Source: JAICXG01 sp963801255 (GTDB lineage: Bacteria; Verrucomicrobiota; Verrucomicrobiia; Chthoniobacterales; UBA10450). From it: a DNA stretch of 64,000 nt. A program made the position numbers and the translations under genes. Each line of letters starts with the position of its first letter. Position 1 is the first letter of the stretch. The notes beneath the pieces were generated by a model. It was not told the origin of the DNA. It searched no databases and was given only the letters and a program-made list of their open reading frames with translations. Below are positions 34,989 to 43,312 of the stretch, one piece after another. Location of the stretch: positions 62,001 to 126,000 of the forward strand of contig CAWDEC010000013.1 in NCBI GenBank assembly GCA_963801255.1. The letters are read 5' to 3'.

Positions 34989-35560
34989 GACTGTCCCGCT
35001 TGCGCCTCCCTATCGCCATTGTTAGGCGTGCTCGTTCGAATTCCCCGCGCTTTCAGGATCTGATCGCGCCGCCGCAAAGAACGGAGGGCCTCAATCGTGG
35101 CCTTTACTACGTTGGCGTGATTGCTCGATCCTAACGACTTCGCCAACACGTCGCGAATACCGACCGCTTCCACTACTGCGCGAACGCCGCCGCCCGCGAT
35201 CACGCCAGTGCCCGGCGAAGCCGGACGCAGTAATACGCGTCCACCCCCGAACTCTCCGACAGTTTCATGCGGTATGGTGTTTTCGTGCAGTGACATTTTT
35301 TCCATCGATTTGCGTGCCGCTTCCGACGCTTTCCGAATCGCTTCGGAGACCTCGTTCGCCTTGCCAAAACCGCAACCGACGCTGCCGTCGTGATCGCCGG
35401 CCACAATGAGAGCGCTAAAACTAAAGCGACGACCGCCCTTCACGACCTTCGCGCAACGATTGATAAAAACGACTTTCTCTGTCGTGTCGCCTCTCGCCGG
35501 AGGAGTCCGGTCGGTCGTGCGCGAATCCGCGCGCCTGTTGGAATTACCTGCGTATGCCAT
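34985..35560 (-). CDS. rpsE: 30S ribosomal protein S5
   Basis: 191 residues: a variable N-terminus, then the S5 double-stranded-RNA-binding fold (VVFINRCAKVVKGGRRFSFS, SVGCGFGKANEV) and the C-terminal domain (GTGVIAGGGVRAVVEAVGI). It affects decoding fidelity. Normal spc position, between rplR and rplO. Confidence 0.97.
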   Translation of the reverse strand: MAYAGNSNRRADSRTTDRTPPARGDTTEKVVFINRCAKVVKGGRRFSFSALIVAGDHDGSVGCGFGKANEVSEAIRKASEAARKSMEKMSLHENTIPHETVGEFGGGRVLLRPASPGTGVIAGGGVRAVVEAVGIRDVLAKSLGSSNHANVVKATIEALRSLRRRDQILKARGIRTSTPNNGDREAQAGQS

Positions 35561-35566
35561 GAATTT

Positions 35567-35929
35567 TTAGAGTTTAAGTCCGCCTTCGCGCGCCGCGTCG
35601 GCGAGCGCTTTCACTTTGCCGTGGTAAAGAAATCCGCCCCGATCAAAGACCGCTTGATCGATATTTTTCGCCAATGAACGCTCGGCGATCGTCTTCCCGA
35701 TCTTCTCCGCCGTGGTGCGATTTGCAGCGATTCCTTTTCCGCCTAACGACTTCTCGGTCGTTGCTGCGGAGACCAGCGTTTTGCCTGTGTCATCGTCGAT
35801 CACCTGCGCATAAACATGCTTGCCGGAAAAATAGACCGACAGGCGTGGACGCTGCGCCGTCCCGGCGAGCTTGCGCCGAATGCGGCGATGAATGCGACCG
35901 CGAATTACTTTTCGATTGCTCGTCCCCAT
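35567..35929 (-). CDS. rplR: 50S ribosomal protein L18
   Basis: 120 residues binding 5S rRNA: RRIRRKLAGTAQRPRLSVYF, HVYAQVIDDDTGKTL, then VFDRGGFLYHGKVKALADAA. Standard length. One exact dispersed 9-mer (35741) is read as SLGGK. Confidence 0.97.
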   Translation of the reverse strand: MGTSNRKVIRGRIHRRIRRKLAGTAQRPRLSVYFSGKHVYAQVIDDDTGKTLVSAATTEKSLGGKGIAANRTTAEKIGKTIAERSLAKNIDQAVFDRGGFLYHGKVKALADAAREGGLKL

Positions 35930-35935
35930 AGCTAA

Positions 35936-36475
35936 CTATTGAACCGTTTTGCCTTCCTTGCGGCGAATCTGCTCGCCTGCATAACGAACGCCTTTGCCTT
36001 TGTATGGTTCGGGCGGATAGAAGCGACGGATATCCGCCGCGACCTGCCCGACAGTCTTCTTGTCGATCCCTTCGATCGCAATCTTTGTGTTTTCAGTCAC
36101 CGTGATCTTGATGTCCGGCGGAATCGGAAACAACACCGGGTGCGAGAAGCCGAGGCTAAGATTGAGATTCTTACCCTGCACTGCAGCCTTGAAGCCTACG
36201 CCCTCGATTTCCAAGTTCTTGGTGAAACCTTTGCTCACGCCGAGGACCATGTTGTTAATGAGAGCGCGCGAAAGCCCGTGCAACGCTCGCACCGCACGAG
36301 TTTCCGCCTCGCGGGCTAACGACAGTTCCTTATCCGCAACTTTCGCCTTGATCCCCCGCGGCAGGGTCCAGTTCAACTTCCCTTTCGGTCCTTCGACCGC
36401 TACTTTTCCGCTTTGATCAACGTTGATCTTGACCTTGTCCGGTATCTCCACCGGTTTGTTTCCAATTCGCGACAT
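35936..36475 (-). CDS. rplF: 50S ribosomal protein L6
   Basis: 179 residues from ATG 36475 (MSRIGNKPVEIPDKVKI); an upstream in-frame ATG at 36490 would overlap rpsH and lacks conservation. Two L6 repeats are present, with the C-terminal PPEPYKGKGVRYAGEQIRRK signature. It binds 23S rRNA near the factor-binding centre. Confidence 0.97.
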   Translation of the reverse strand: MSRIGNKPVEIPDKVKINVDQSGKVAVEGPKGKLNWTLPRGIKAKVADKELSLAREAETRAVRALHGLSRALINNMVLGVSKGFTKNLEIEGVGFKAAVQGKNLNLSLGFSHPVLFPIPPDIKITVTENTKIAIEGIDKKTVGQVAADIRRFYPPEPYKGKGVRYAGEQIRRKEGKTVQ

Positions 36476-36483
36476 ACCTTTGG

Positions 36484-36882
36484 TTACCAAACGAAGGCCA
36501 GTAACTCGCCTCCCACGTTTTGCCTCTTAGCTTCGCGACCCGACATGACCCCGCGAGAGGTGGATAGAATCGCCGTGCCCATCCCCCCAAGGACGCGCGG
36601 AATTTCATCCGCACCGACATAGCGACGGAGGCCCGGACGACTGACGCGTTTCAGGCCGGTGATGGCGCTGCTTCGATTCGAAATCTTATTCGTAATTCTA
36701 ATCCGCGGATGGGCGGCGGTCGTGTCGAGCTCAAAATCTTCAATGTAGCCTTCCTCTTTCAAGATGCGCACGATGTCGCTCTTAATCCTGGAATAAGGAA
36801 CAAACATCTCCGCTCTTTGCGCCCGCGTGCTATTACGCACGCGCGCCAACAGGTCGGCAACGGGATCAGTGACAGTGCTCAT
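36484..36882 (-). CDS. rpsH: 30S ribosomal protein S8
   Basis: 132 residues: DPVADLLARVRNSTRAQ at the start and the C-terminal signature GGMGTAILSTSRGVMSGREA. It follows rplE after only nine bases, so rpsN (S14), normally between them, is missing from this operon. Confidence 0.97.
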   Translation of the reverse strand: MSTVTDPVADLLARVRNSTRAQRAEMFVPYSRIKSDIVRILKEEGYIEDFELDTTAAHPRIRITNKISNRSSAITGLKRVSRPGLRRYVGADEIPRVLGGMGTAILSTSRGVMSGREAKRQNVGGELLAFVW

Positions 36883-36891
36883 ATAAATTCG

Positions 36892-37464
36892 TTAGGCGGC
36901 TTGCGCGGCCGATTTCTTGACCCGATCGCTGAAGGGCATTCCCATTTCCGTGAGGAGGGACTTGGCCTCTTCGTCGGTACGCGCGGTGGTCACGATTGTA
37001 ACATCAAAACCAATGTTGCGCTTGATTTTGTCCAGCTCGACCTCGGGGAAAATCGACTGATCGGAAACTCCCAGAGTGTAGTTGCCGTGACCATCGAAGC
37101 CCTTCGGAGAAATACCTCGAAAGTCGCGGATGCGTGGGAGCGCGGCCTTGACCAACCGCTCCATAAACTCATACATGCGTTCGCCGCGCAGAGTGACCTT
37201 GGCGCCGATTGCCTGCTCTTTGCGCAGTTTGAAATTCGAGATGCTTTTTTTCGCACGCGTCTCGGCCGGGCGCTGACCAGTGATGAGTGCCAGCTCAGCC
37301 TTCGCATCTTCCAAAGCTTGCTTCACGTCGGATTGCGAACCGACGGACGTATTGACCACCACCTTGTCCAACTTCGGAACCTGATGGAGATTCTTATAGC
37401 CATGCTGCTCCCGCAGCGCTGGGATGACGCGGTCTTTGTATTCGCGGTAAAATTCGTTTTCCAT
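36892..37464 (-). CDS. rplE: 50S ribosomal protein L5
   Basis: 190 residues: VPKLDKVVVNTSVGSQSD, the ITGQRPAETRAKKSISNFKL block, and RDFRGISPKGFDGHGNYTLG. It contacts 5S rRNA and P-site tRNA. The stop TAA lies within an exact copy of the dispersed 9-mer (36889-36897) that also fills the gap to rpsH. Confidence 0.97.
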   Translation of the reverse strand: MENEFYREYKDRVIPALREQHGYKNLHQVPKLDKVVVNTSVGSQSDVKQALEDAKAELALITGQRPAETRAKKSISNFKLRKEQAIGAKVTLRGERMYEFMERLVKAALPRIRDFRGISPKGFDGHGNYTLGVSDQSIFPEVELDKIKRNIGFDVTIVTTARTDEEAKSLLTEMGMPFSDRVKKSAAQAA

Positions 37465-37500
37465 TTTCCTCTCAGCAATCGTTCGGCAAAAGCCGCCGGC

Positions 37501-37803
37501 TTATTCCTCTTTCTTCGCCTTTTTCTCCTTCGTCGCTTTTGCTTTCCCTTTCTTCTTCGTCTCCTTCTCGCGTTCGACCAGTTTTACGTTTGAGATATGG
37601 ATCGGCCCTTCGCGCTCGGCAATCTTGCCCGACGGGTTGTCTTGCGATTTGCGAAGGTGTCTCTTGATCAGGCGCACGCCTTCGATCACGACGCGATTCT
37701 TCTTCGGTAACAATTGAAGAATCTTTCCGGTCGACCCTCGGAAGTTACCCGAGATTACCTGGACCTCGTCGCCCTTCTTTACGTGGAACTTGATTCGGTT
37801 CAT
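37501..37803 (-). CDS. rplX: 50S ribosomal protein L24 with Lys-rich tail
   Basis: 100 residues: KOW-type N-terminus (FHVKKGDEVQVISGNFRGST) and the GVRLIKRHLRKSQDNPSG block. The last 25 residues are almost all Lys, Glu, Ala and Thr. An assembly-initiator protein of the large subunit. It overlaps rplN by four bases. Confidence 0.96.
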   Translation of the reverse strand: MNRIKFHVKKGDEVQVISGNFRGSTGKILQLLPKKNRVVIEGVRLIKRHLRKSQDNPSGKIAEREGPIHISNVKLVEREKETKKKGKAKATKEKKAKKEE

Positions 37804-38168
37804 AAAACTTCGGGCGCAAGGGAAACAATCTTCATGAAATTGCGCTCGCGTAGCTCACGCGCCACCGGTCCAAAAATTCGAGTGCCACGCGGATTCAGAT
37901 CCTTATCGATAATCACGATTGCATTGTTATCGAAACGCAGAAGCGAACCGTCATCGCGGCGAATGGGTTGCTTCGTGCGTACCAAGACCGCTCTCACGAC
38001 GTCGCCCTTCTTCACTGTACCAGTTGCACTCGCTTCTTTCACATTCGCAGTGATCACGTCGCCGATGCGCGCAACCTGGGCTGTGCCCTTCCCAATCACG
38101 CCGATCATTGTTGCCATGCGCGCTCCACTGTTATCCGCCACATCCAATCGCGATCTAATCTGGATCAT
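37800..38168 (-). CDS. rplN: 50S ribosomal protein L14
   Basis: 122 residues, exactly normal: MIQIRSRLDVADNSGARM, VVRAVLVRTKQPIRRDDGS, and RIFGPVARELRERNFMKIVS. It forms an intersubunit bridge. Four-base overlap with rplX. Confidence 0.98.
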   Translation of the reverse strand: MIQIRSRLDVADNSGARMATMIGVIGKGTAQVARIGDVITANVKEASATGTVKKGDVVRAVLVRTKQPIRRDDGSLLRFDNNAIVIIDKDLNPRGTRIFGPVARELRERNFMKIVSLAPEVL

Positions 38169-38188
38169 ATAAAGCTCTCCTTTACTCG

Positions 38189-38476
38189 TTAGTGCGCCAT
38201 GATCTCGACCAGGCGCCAGCGTTTCAGCTTGCTCAATGGCCGCGTCTCCATAATGCGAACCACATCGCCCATTCTGGCCTTGTTCTCTTCGTCGTGCGCA
38301 TAAAATTTCTTTTGCTGTTTCACGATCTTACCAAACTTCGGGTGGGGCACGCGGCTTACCGTGCGCACCACGATCGTCTTATTCATTCCACTCGAAATCA
38401 CTTCGCCCACACGTGTCTTGCGCGTTCCGCGCGCGGATTCGGTAGTCTGTTTTTCCTGCTGAATTGTTTCGTCCAT
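38189..38476 (-). CDS. rpsQ: 30S ribosomal protein S17
   Basis: 95 residues. OB-fold core (KTRVGEVISSGMNKTIVVRT, FYAHDEENKARMGDVVRIME) after a short Gln/Thr/Glu-rich N-terminal extension. The stop overlaps CACTAACGA, close to the dispersed 9-mer. Standard position after rpmC. Confidence 0.97.
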   Translation of the reverse strand: MDETIQQEKQTTESARGTRKTRVGEVISSGMNKTIVVRTVSRVPHPKFGKIVKQQKKFYAHDEENKARMGDVVRIMETRPLSKLKRWRLVEIMAH

Positions 38477-38482
38477 GGTTCG

Positions 38483-38695
38483 CTACTTTTTCTCTGTCGT
38501 CGCCGGCCTGTTGCGGTGGGTAAGTGCGGTTTGGATGCGCGCCACGTCGCGACGCAGTAAACGCAAACGGCTCGGCTGCTCCAGTTGACCGCTTTGCTGT
38601 TGGAGGCGGAGGTGCAAAGTCTCCTGGCGCAGATCACGCTGCTTCGTCAGAAGCTCGTCCGTACTCATTTCCTGCAATTCCTTAAAGTTCAACAT
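38483..38695 (-). CDS. rpmC: 50S ribosomal protein L29
   Basis: 70 residues, two-helix L29 fold (FKELQEMSTDELLTKQRDLR, LRLLRRDVARIQTALTHR). It sits at the exit tunnel. Six bases separate it from rpsQ. Confidence 0.95.
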   Translation of the reverse strand: MLNFKELQEMSTDELLTKQRDLRQETLHLRLQQQSGQLEQPSRLRLLRRDVARIQTALTHRNRPATTEKK

Positions 38696-38707
38696 ATGCT
38701 TTACTCG

Positions 38708-39130
38708 TTAGGCAGCCACATGATGACGCGTCAGGAACTTCGTCCGCACCGGCAGTTTGTCCGCCGCGAGACGGAGCGATTCGCGCGCAATCGACTCCGG
38801 CACACCATCCAGCTCAAAAATGATGTTACCCGGCCGCACGGTTGCGACCCAGTATTCGGGCTGACCTTTGCCCTTGCCCATTCGCGTTTCCGGCGGACGG
38901 GAGGTGACGGATTTATCGGGGAAAATCCGAATCCAGAGTTTTCCTTTGCGCTTCATGTTGCGGGTTAAGGCGACACGGGCAGCTTCGATCTGGGTGTTGG
39001 TGATCCAGGCGCGTTCCAGGGTTTGGAGCCCGAACTCGCCGAAATCAATCCTGAGATTGCGTGAAGCAGTCCCCTTGCGGCTCCCCCGCTGGGTCTTGCG
39101 ATACTTCACTCGCTTGGGCATCAATGGCAT
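38708..39130 (-). CDS. rplP: 50S ribosomal protein L16
   Basis: 140 residues: MPKRVKYRKTQRGSRKGTA, the ARVALTRNMKRKGKLWIRIF block and GKGQPEYWVATVRPG. It supports A-site tRNA accommodation. The stop TAA lies inside an exact 9-mer copy (38705-38713). Confidence 0.97.
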   Translation of the reverse strand: MPLMPKRVKYRKTQRGSRKGTASRNLRIDFGEFGLQTLERAWITNTQIEAARVALTRNMKRKGKLWIRIFPDKSVTSRPPETRMGKGKGQPEYWVATVRPGNIIFELDGVPESIARESLRLAADKLPVRTKFLTRHHVAA

Positions 39131-39222
39131 GATAAGTCTCCTCTTATGAGTCCTGCGGGCGTCTCCGTAATCCGTCGAGCATCTTTGTCCTGTTCATTCA
39201 CCTGTCAGCAGTTCTTCACTCG

Positions 39223-39897
39223 TTAGGTGGTGGCCGGCTCTGGCGTGGCACCCGTGTTGGAAGCTTCTGTGCTCTCCTCCTTCTTACAAATCCAGCATTT
39301 TACTCCGATCTTCCCATAAACCGTGTTCGCCTCTGCGAAGCCATAGTCGATTGGAGTGCGCAAAGTATGCAGCGGAACCTTTCCTTCCCGATACCATTCC
39401 GAGCGGGAAATCTCCGCCCCGTTGAGTCGTCCGGAGCTGCGAAGACGAATGCCTTGCGCGCCGAAATCCATCGCGATCTGCACCGCTTTCTTCATGGCAC
39501 GTCGATACGCGATGCGTCGCTCGATCTGCAGCGCCACGTTTTCCGCCACGAGCTGTGCGTCGAGCTCCGGAGTTTTGATTTCCTGAATGTCGATCTTGAC
39601 CTGCTTGCCCTGCGCCATGCGCGAAATCTCTTCGGTCATTTTCTCGATCTCAGCGCCCTTGCGTCCAATGACGATACCTGGACGCGCGGTATGAATTGTG
39701 ACCCGAATGCTATTCCAGGCCCGTTCAATGATGATCTTCGAGACAGCCGCGAACTGCAGCTTTTTCTTAACATAATCGCGAATCTTAATGTCGTTATGCA
39801 AGAATCCCGGCAACTCCTGCGGAGAGGCATACCAGCGGGAACGCCAGTCGCGATTTACTGCCAGTCGAAAACCGATTGGATTAACTTTCTGTCCCAT
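39223..39897 (-). CDS. rpsC: 30S ribosomal protein S3
   Basis: 224 residues: MGQKVNPIGFRLAVNRDW, KH domain with GRKGAEIEKM, and the C-terminal S3 domain (RSEWYREGKVPLHTLRTPID). The last 20 residues are a Thr/Ala/Glu tail. The stop lies in ACCTAACGA, one base off the dispersed 9-mer. A 92-base gap to rplP shows no feature. Confidence 0.97.
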   Translation of the reverse strand: MGQKVNPIGFRLAVNRDWRSRWYASPQELPGFLHNDIKIRDYVKKKLQFAAVSKIIIERAWNSIRVTIHTARPGIVIGRKGAEIEKMTEEISRMAQGKQVKIDIQEIKTPELDAQLVAENVALQIERRIAYRRAMKKAVQIAMDFGAQGIRLRSSGRLNGAEISRSEWYREGKVPLHTLRTPIDYGFAEANTVYGKIGVKCWICKKEESTEASNTGATPEPATT

Positions 39898-39900
39898 GGC

Positions 39901-40374
39901 TTAGCTTTCTTTCTCCGTCGCGTCTTCCTTTGCGGATTCCTTAGGGCTCTTTGCTACCTCAGCGCTTTTGGCGGACGTGGTCTTCTTCTTAGCCGCGCCC
40001 TTCTTTTTCTTCCCGCTCGTTCTCTCGCGTTTTTTGATTTCGATCTCGTCAGTCAGGACAATACGAATATGACTGCTGCGTCGACGAATCGTGCTCCCAC
40101 TGCCCCGAGCGCGGGTCATCATTCGACGCATCGTTGGGCCTTCGCCCACAATGGCTTCTTTCACAACCAGTCCGTCGACCCGCAGGTTGGCATTATTTTC
40201 AGCGTTTGCGACTGCGCTCTTTAGCGTCTTACTCACCAGCGCCGCAGCTTTCTTGGGACTGAACGCAACCAGATCAAGTGCGGCCGAAACCGGTAAACCC
40301 TGAATGGCACGAGTGACTTCGCGCGCTTTAAACGGCGAAATCTTCGCATAACGATATGTCGAGCTAACTTGCAT
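39901..40374 (-). CDS. rplV: 50S ribosomal protein L22 with Lys/Ala-rich tail
   Basis: 157 residues; the L22 core (RYAKISPFKAREVTRAIQGL, DEIEIKK end) occupies about 1-113 and a basic then mixed-charge tail (Lys, Ala, Ser, Glu) follows. The conserved beta-hairpin (MRRMMTRARGSGSTIRRR) reaches the exit tunnel. The start immediately follows the stop of the coiled-coil gene (TAAATG). Confidence 0.96.
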   Translation of the reverse strand: MQVSSTYRYAKISPFKAREVTRAIQGLPVSAALDLVAFSPKKAAALVSKTLKSAVANAENNANLRVDGLVVKEAIVGEGPTMRRMMTRARGSGSTIRRRSSHIRIVLTDEIEIKKRERTSGKKKKGAAKKKTTSAKSAEVAKSPKESAKEDATEKES

Positions 40375-41184
40375 TTATTTTAAACTTACATTCCGGCGGG
40401 CGTCTACCTGGAGGCAGTCGCCCACTTTGACCTGCACTTTTTCCGAATCCAATTCCTGAATGACAGCACCGCTGATTTTTTCGCGCACATCTACAACGCG
40501 TAAAGTGGCGATCGTTTTCCCCTCACGTACCACACGTAACGGCATCCCGATCTTCACTCCCTGACGCGCTCCGAGGTTGCCGACAACCAACGCCCACTCT
40601 TCTCTCACGCTCAACACCTTTCCGTCCATCAGGTCTGGCGCCGCGATGTCGTTAGACGGCATCGCATCGTTCATGCTAAGCAACTGGCTGGTCGCTCGTA
40701 ACTGCGCTTCGAGCGCGGCTCGCGCTTCCGCATCGCCACCCTGCGTTGTCTTCACATAGCGCAACATCGTTTCGCTTAGCGTCAGCAACTGCTCTCGATA
40801 AGCTTCCTTCTCTTTACTAATCAGGTGAAGGTCGCTCACCGCTTTCAGCAGGCGCTGCTCGAGTTTCGTACGGTCCTTGCTGATCGATTCCACTCCAAGC
40901 GCGTCCATACGCGTTTGCAGCTCCGAGAACTTCCGGCGAAACACTTCCGCTTCCTCGTTCGAAACGACAAGACTCTCGGTTAGTGTCTTCTGCGTTTCGC
41001 GATCGAGGGAAAGCTGTTTACGCAAAAATTCGTTCTGCGAAAGCAACGTCTCCGAGGCCACTCTCGCCTCTGCAGTTTCAAGATTTGGATCTGACAAAGA
41101 ACTATTTTCTGCCGCCAACCCGCAAGCTGGCGCCAGACACCCTAAAGCAGTCCCGAGGAGAAAATTGAGAGTCGAGACCTTCAT
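40375..41184 (-). CDS. Exported coiled-coil protein inserted in the S10 operon
   Basis: 269 residues. N-terminal signal peptide (STLNFLLGTALGCLAPACGL; the Cys in APAC hints at, but does not prove, a lipobox). About residues 35-150 are heptad-rich helices (SQNEFLRKQLSLDRETQK, KFSELQTRMDALGVES) and about 185-269 a beta-rich domain (GKVLSVREEWALVVGNLG, GVKIGMPLRVVREGKTIA). No known family recognised. The gene stands between rpsS (32 bases) and rplV (zero bases, TAAATG), where other bacteria have nothing, so it should be cotranscribed with ribosomal proteins. Its domain plan resembles envelope proteins such as MreC (coiled coil then beta barrel), which is an analogy only. Confidence 0.8.
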   Translation of the reverse strand: MKVSTLNFLLGTALGCLAPACGLAAENSSLSDPNLETAEARVASETLLSQNEFLRKQLSLDRETQKTLTESLVVSNEEAEVFRRKFSELQTRMDALGVESISKDRTKLEQRLLKAVSDLHLISKEKEAYREQLLTLSETMLRYVKTTQGGDAEARAALEAQLRATSQLLSMNDAMPSNDIAAPDLMDGKVLSVREEWALVVGNLGARQGVKIGMPLRVVREGKTIATLRVVDVREKISGAVIQELDSEKVQVKVGDCLQVDARRNVSLK

Positions 41185-41216
41185 CTCATCGTCTCAATCC
41201 GCAACCATCGCGGAAA

Positions 41217-41495
41217 CTACTTCGTCACCTTCGCGGTGTGCGACCCGTGTTTCTTAAAGACACGAGTAGGTGAAAATTCGCCGAGTTTATGGCCGACCAT
41301 ATTTTCGGTCACAAACACGGATTGAAATATTTTGCCATTGTGGACGAGAAACGTGTGGCCGACAAAATCGGGAGTTACCATTGAGCGGCGCGACCAGGTT
41401 TTGATCGGCTTCTTCACTCCTGCGCTATTCATCTTGTCGATCTTTTCGAGCAAGTGCGGCTCAACGAACGGTCCTTTTTTTAATGATCTGGCCAT
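41217..41495 (-). CDS. rpsS: 30S ribosomal protein S19
   Basis: 92 residues: MARSLKKGPFVEPHLLEKI, KTWSRRSMVTPDFVGHTFLV and MVGHKLGEFSPTRVFKKH. Normal length, and the usual place after rplB; the next gene is, unusually, not rplV. Confidence 0.98.
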   Translation of the reverse strand: MARSLKKGPFVEPHLLEKIDKMNSAGVKKPIKTWSRRSMVTPDFVGHTFLVHNGKIFQSVFVTENMVGHKLGEFSPTRVFKKHGSHTAKVTK

Positions 41496-41520
41496 CTGTA
41501 AATTCGCCTATCGGCTCAGG

Positions 41521-42375
41521 CTAGGAATGCTTCTTAGCCTTTCTTCTTTCGAGGATGAAACGGTCACTCCCCTTGTGCTTGTGGCGGGTCTTAAATCCTT
41601 TCGCTAACTGGCCCCATGGACTCACCGGGTGATGACGACCTCCTCCGCCCTTTGACTTACCCTGACCGCCACCCATCGGATGGTCGATCGGGTTCATAAC
41701 CATGCCCCGGACATGCGGGCGACGACCCTGCCAGCGCGTCCGACCCGCCTTGCCACTCGAAACGTTCATGTGATCTACATTGCCGACCTGTCCAATAGTC
41801 GCGTAGGCGCTGGCGTGGATGCGGCGAATTTCACCCGAAGGCATTTTGACCAACGCGTAGTCTCCCTCACGGTTATTTAGAGTCGCCTGCTGGCCGGCGC
41901 TGCGCGCAATTTGCCCCCCCCGCCCGGGCATCAGTTCGATGTTATGGATGTTTGCGCCTAACGGAATCGCGCGCAATGGCAGCGCGTTGCCAAGATTAGG
42001 CGGCGCATCATCGCCCGCGGTGACTTGCGCGCCGACGACAAGGCCTTCCGGAGCGAGAATATAACTCTGCTCGCCATCACTGTACTTAAGCAAAGCGATG
42101 CGGGCGGTGCGATTTGGATCGTATTCTATGGCAACGACATCAGCCATCACCCCGCGCTTGCGGCGTTTGAAATCCACCCTGCGATATTTTTGCTTATGAC
42201 CACCCCCGATATGACGCGAGGTGAGCCGGCCGCGGTTATTACGACCACCGGTTCTCTTTTTTGGTTCGGTAAGGCGCTTGACCGGACCAGACTTCTTCGT
42301 GGTCACCTCCGAGAAAACCGGAATTGACTTAAAGCGCAGCGTTGGAGTTAGAGGTCGGAAATTCCGTAAAGCCAT
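41521..42375 (-). CDS. rplB: 50S ribosomal protein L2
   Basis: 284 residues: GRNNRGRLTSRHIGGGHKQ, GDYALVKMPSGEIRRI, and the peptidyl-transferase-linked DHPMGGGQGKSKGGGGRHH region with the conserved histidines. Standard position between rplW and rpsS. Confidence 0.98.
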   Translation of the reverse strand: MALRNFRPLTPTLRFKSIPVFSEVTTKKSGPVKRLTEPKKRTGGRNNRGRLTSRHIGGGHKQKYRRVDFKRRKRGVMADVVAIEYDPNRTARIALLKYSDGEQSYILAPEGLVVGAQVTAGDDAPPNLGNALPLRAIPLGANIHNIELMPGRGGQIARSAGQQATLNNREGDYALVKMPSGEIRRIHASAYATIGQVGNVDHMNVSSGKAGRTRWQGRRPHVRGMVMNPIDHPMGGGQGKSKGGGGRHHPVSPWGQLAKGFKTRHKHKGSDRFILERRKAKKHS

Positions 42376-42377
42376 AA

Positions 42378-42662
42378 CTACACGAGATCGATTTTCTCCC
42401 CTTTAGCCAAGGTTACGATAGCCTTCTTCCAATGCGGCTTGCGGCCAAAATTAGCGCTGCGTTCGCGTTTCTTCTTGCCCGCATAATTACAGGTGTTTAC
42501 GTCTACCACCTTCTTCTGGAAAAGCCGTTCCACCGCCTGCTTGATCTGGATCTTGTTGGCGCGCGGGCTAACTCGAAAGACATACTTGTTGTGCTTCTCA
42601 CTTAGAAGGGTGGCTTTCTCAGTTAGCTGCACGGTCTGGATCAAATCGTAGGGTTCGTTCAT
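42378..42662 (-). CDS. rplW: 50S ribosomal protein L23
   Basis: 94 residues: LTEKATLLSEKHNKYVFRVS, NKIQIKQAVERLFQKKVVDV, then a basic C-terminal loop. It lies at the tunnel exit as docking site for trigger factor and SRP. Start overlaps rplD by four bases. Confidence 0.97.
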   Translation of the reverse strand: MNEPYDLIQTVQLTEKATLLSEKHNKYVFRVSPRANKIQIKQAVERLFQKKVVDVNTCNYAGKKKRERSANFGRKPHWKKAIVTLAKGEKIDLV

Positions 42663-43312
42663 TTTCGCGCCTCCTCTTCAGTCGCGCTTGTCGGACCTCG
42701 GCGCAGGCGCATCCTGTCGGCCAGTTGTTCGAGCGCCTTATCCGTTACGATGATCTTGTCGAAAGCGAGCAACTGCTCGGCATTCACCTCCGCCGCAGTC
42801 GCAAGCAGGACGGGCTTTACGTTGCGTGCCGAGCGATAAAATTTTTCGTCGAAGGACTCTGAAATGAGCAACACCTTCTTCGCGTCAGTATGACCCTTGA
42901 GCAGACTCATGAAAGTCTTTGTCTTTGGCTCTTTCACACTGAAATTCTCGACGGTCAGCACGTCACCCGCGTGGATGCGCTCGCTCAGCGCTTTTTGAAA
43001 GGCCAGTCGGCGCACGCTCTTCGAGATCTTTTTTGAGTAATCGCGCGGCTTTGGACCAAAAACCACGCCGCCACCTCGCCAGATCGGGGACGACTTATAG
43101 CCGGCGCGGGCACGACCGGTCCCTTTCTGCCGCCAGGGCTTGGCCCCGGAAAGATTGACTTCCGCCTTGGTTTTGGTGTTGGCAGAGGCAGAACGACGGG
43201 CCGCCCGCATGGCAACAACCGTTTCGTGCAGTGCCTGGGTGCCGCGGCCTCCTTCAAGCAAATCAATCTTCGCCTCCTTGGCGGCGTCGGCGGTCAAAAC
43301 TTTTGCACTCAT
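42659..43312 (-). CDS. rplD: 50S ribosomal protein L4
   Basis: 217 residues: core loop GAKPWRQKGTGRARAGYKSS and the AFQKALSERIHAGDVLTV segment, then the C-terminal fold ending KIIVTDKALEQLADRM. Four-base overlaps with rplC and rplW indicate tight coupling. Confidence 0.97.
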   Translation of the reverse strand: MSAKVLTADAAKEAKIDLLEGGRGTQALHETVVAMRAARRSASANTKTKAEVNLSGAKPWRQKGTGRARAGYKSSPIWRGGGVVFGPKPRDYSKKISKSVRRLAFQKALSERIHAGDVLTVENFSVKEPKTKTFMSLLKGHTDAKKVLLISESFDEKFYRSARNVKPVLLATAAEVNAEQLLAFDKIIVTDKALEQLADRMRLRRGPTSATEEEARK

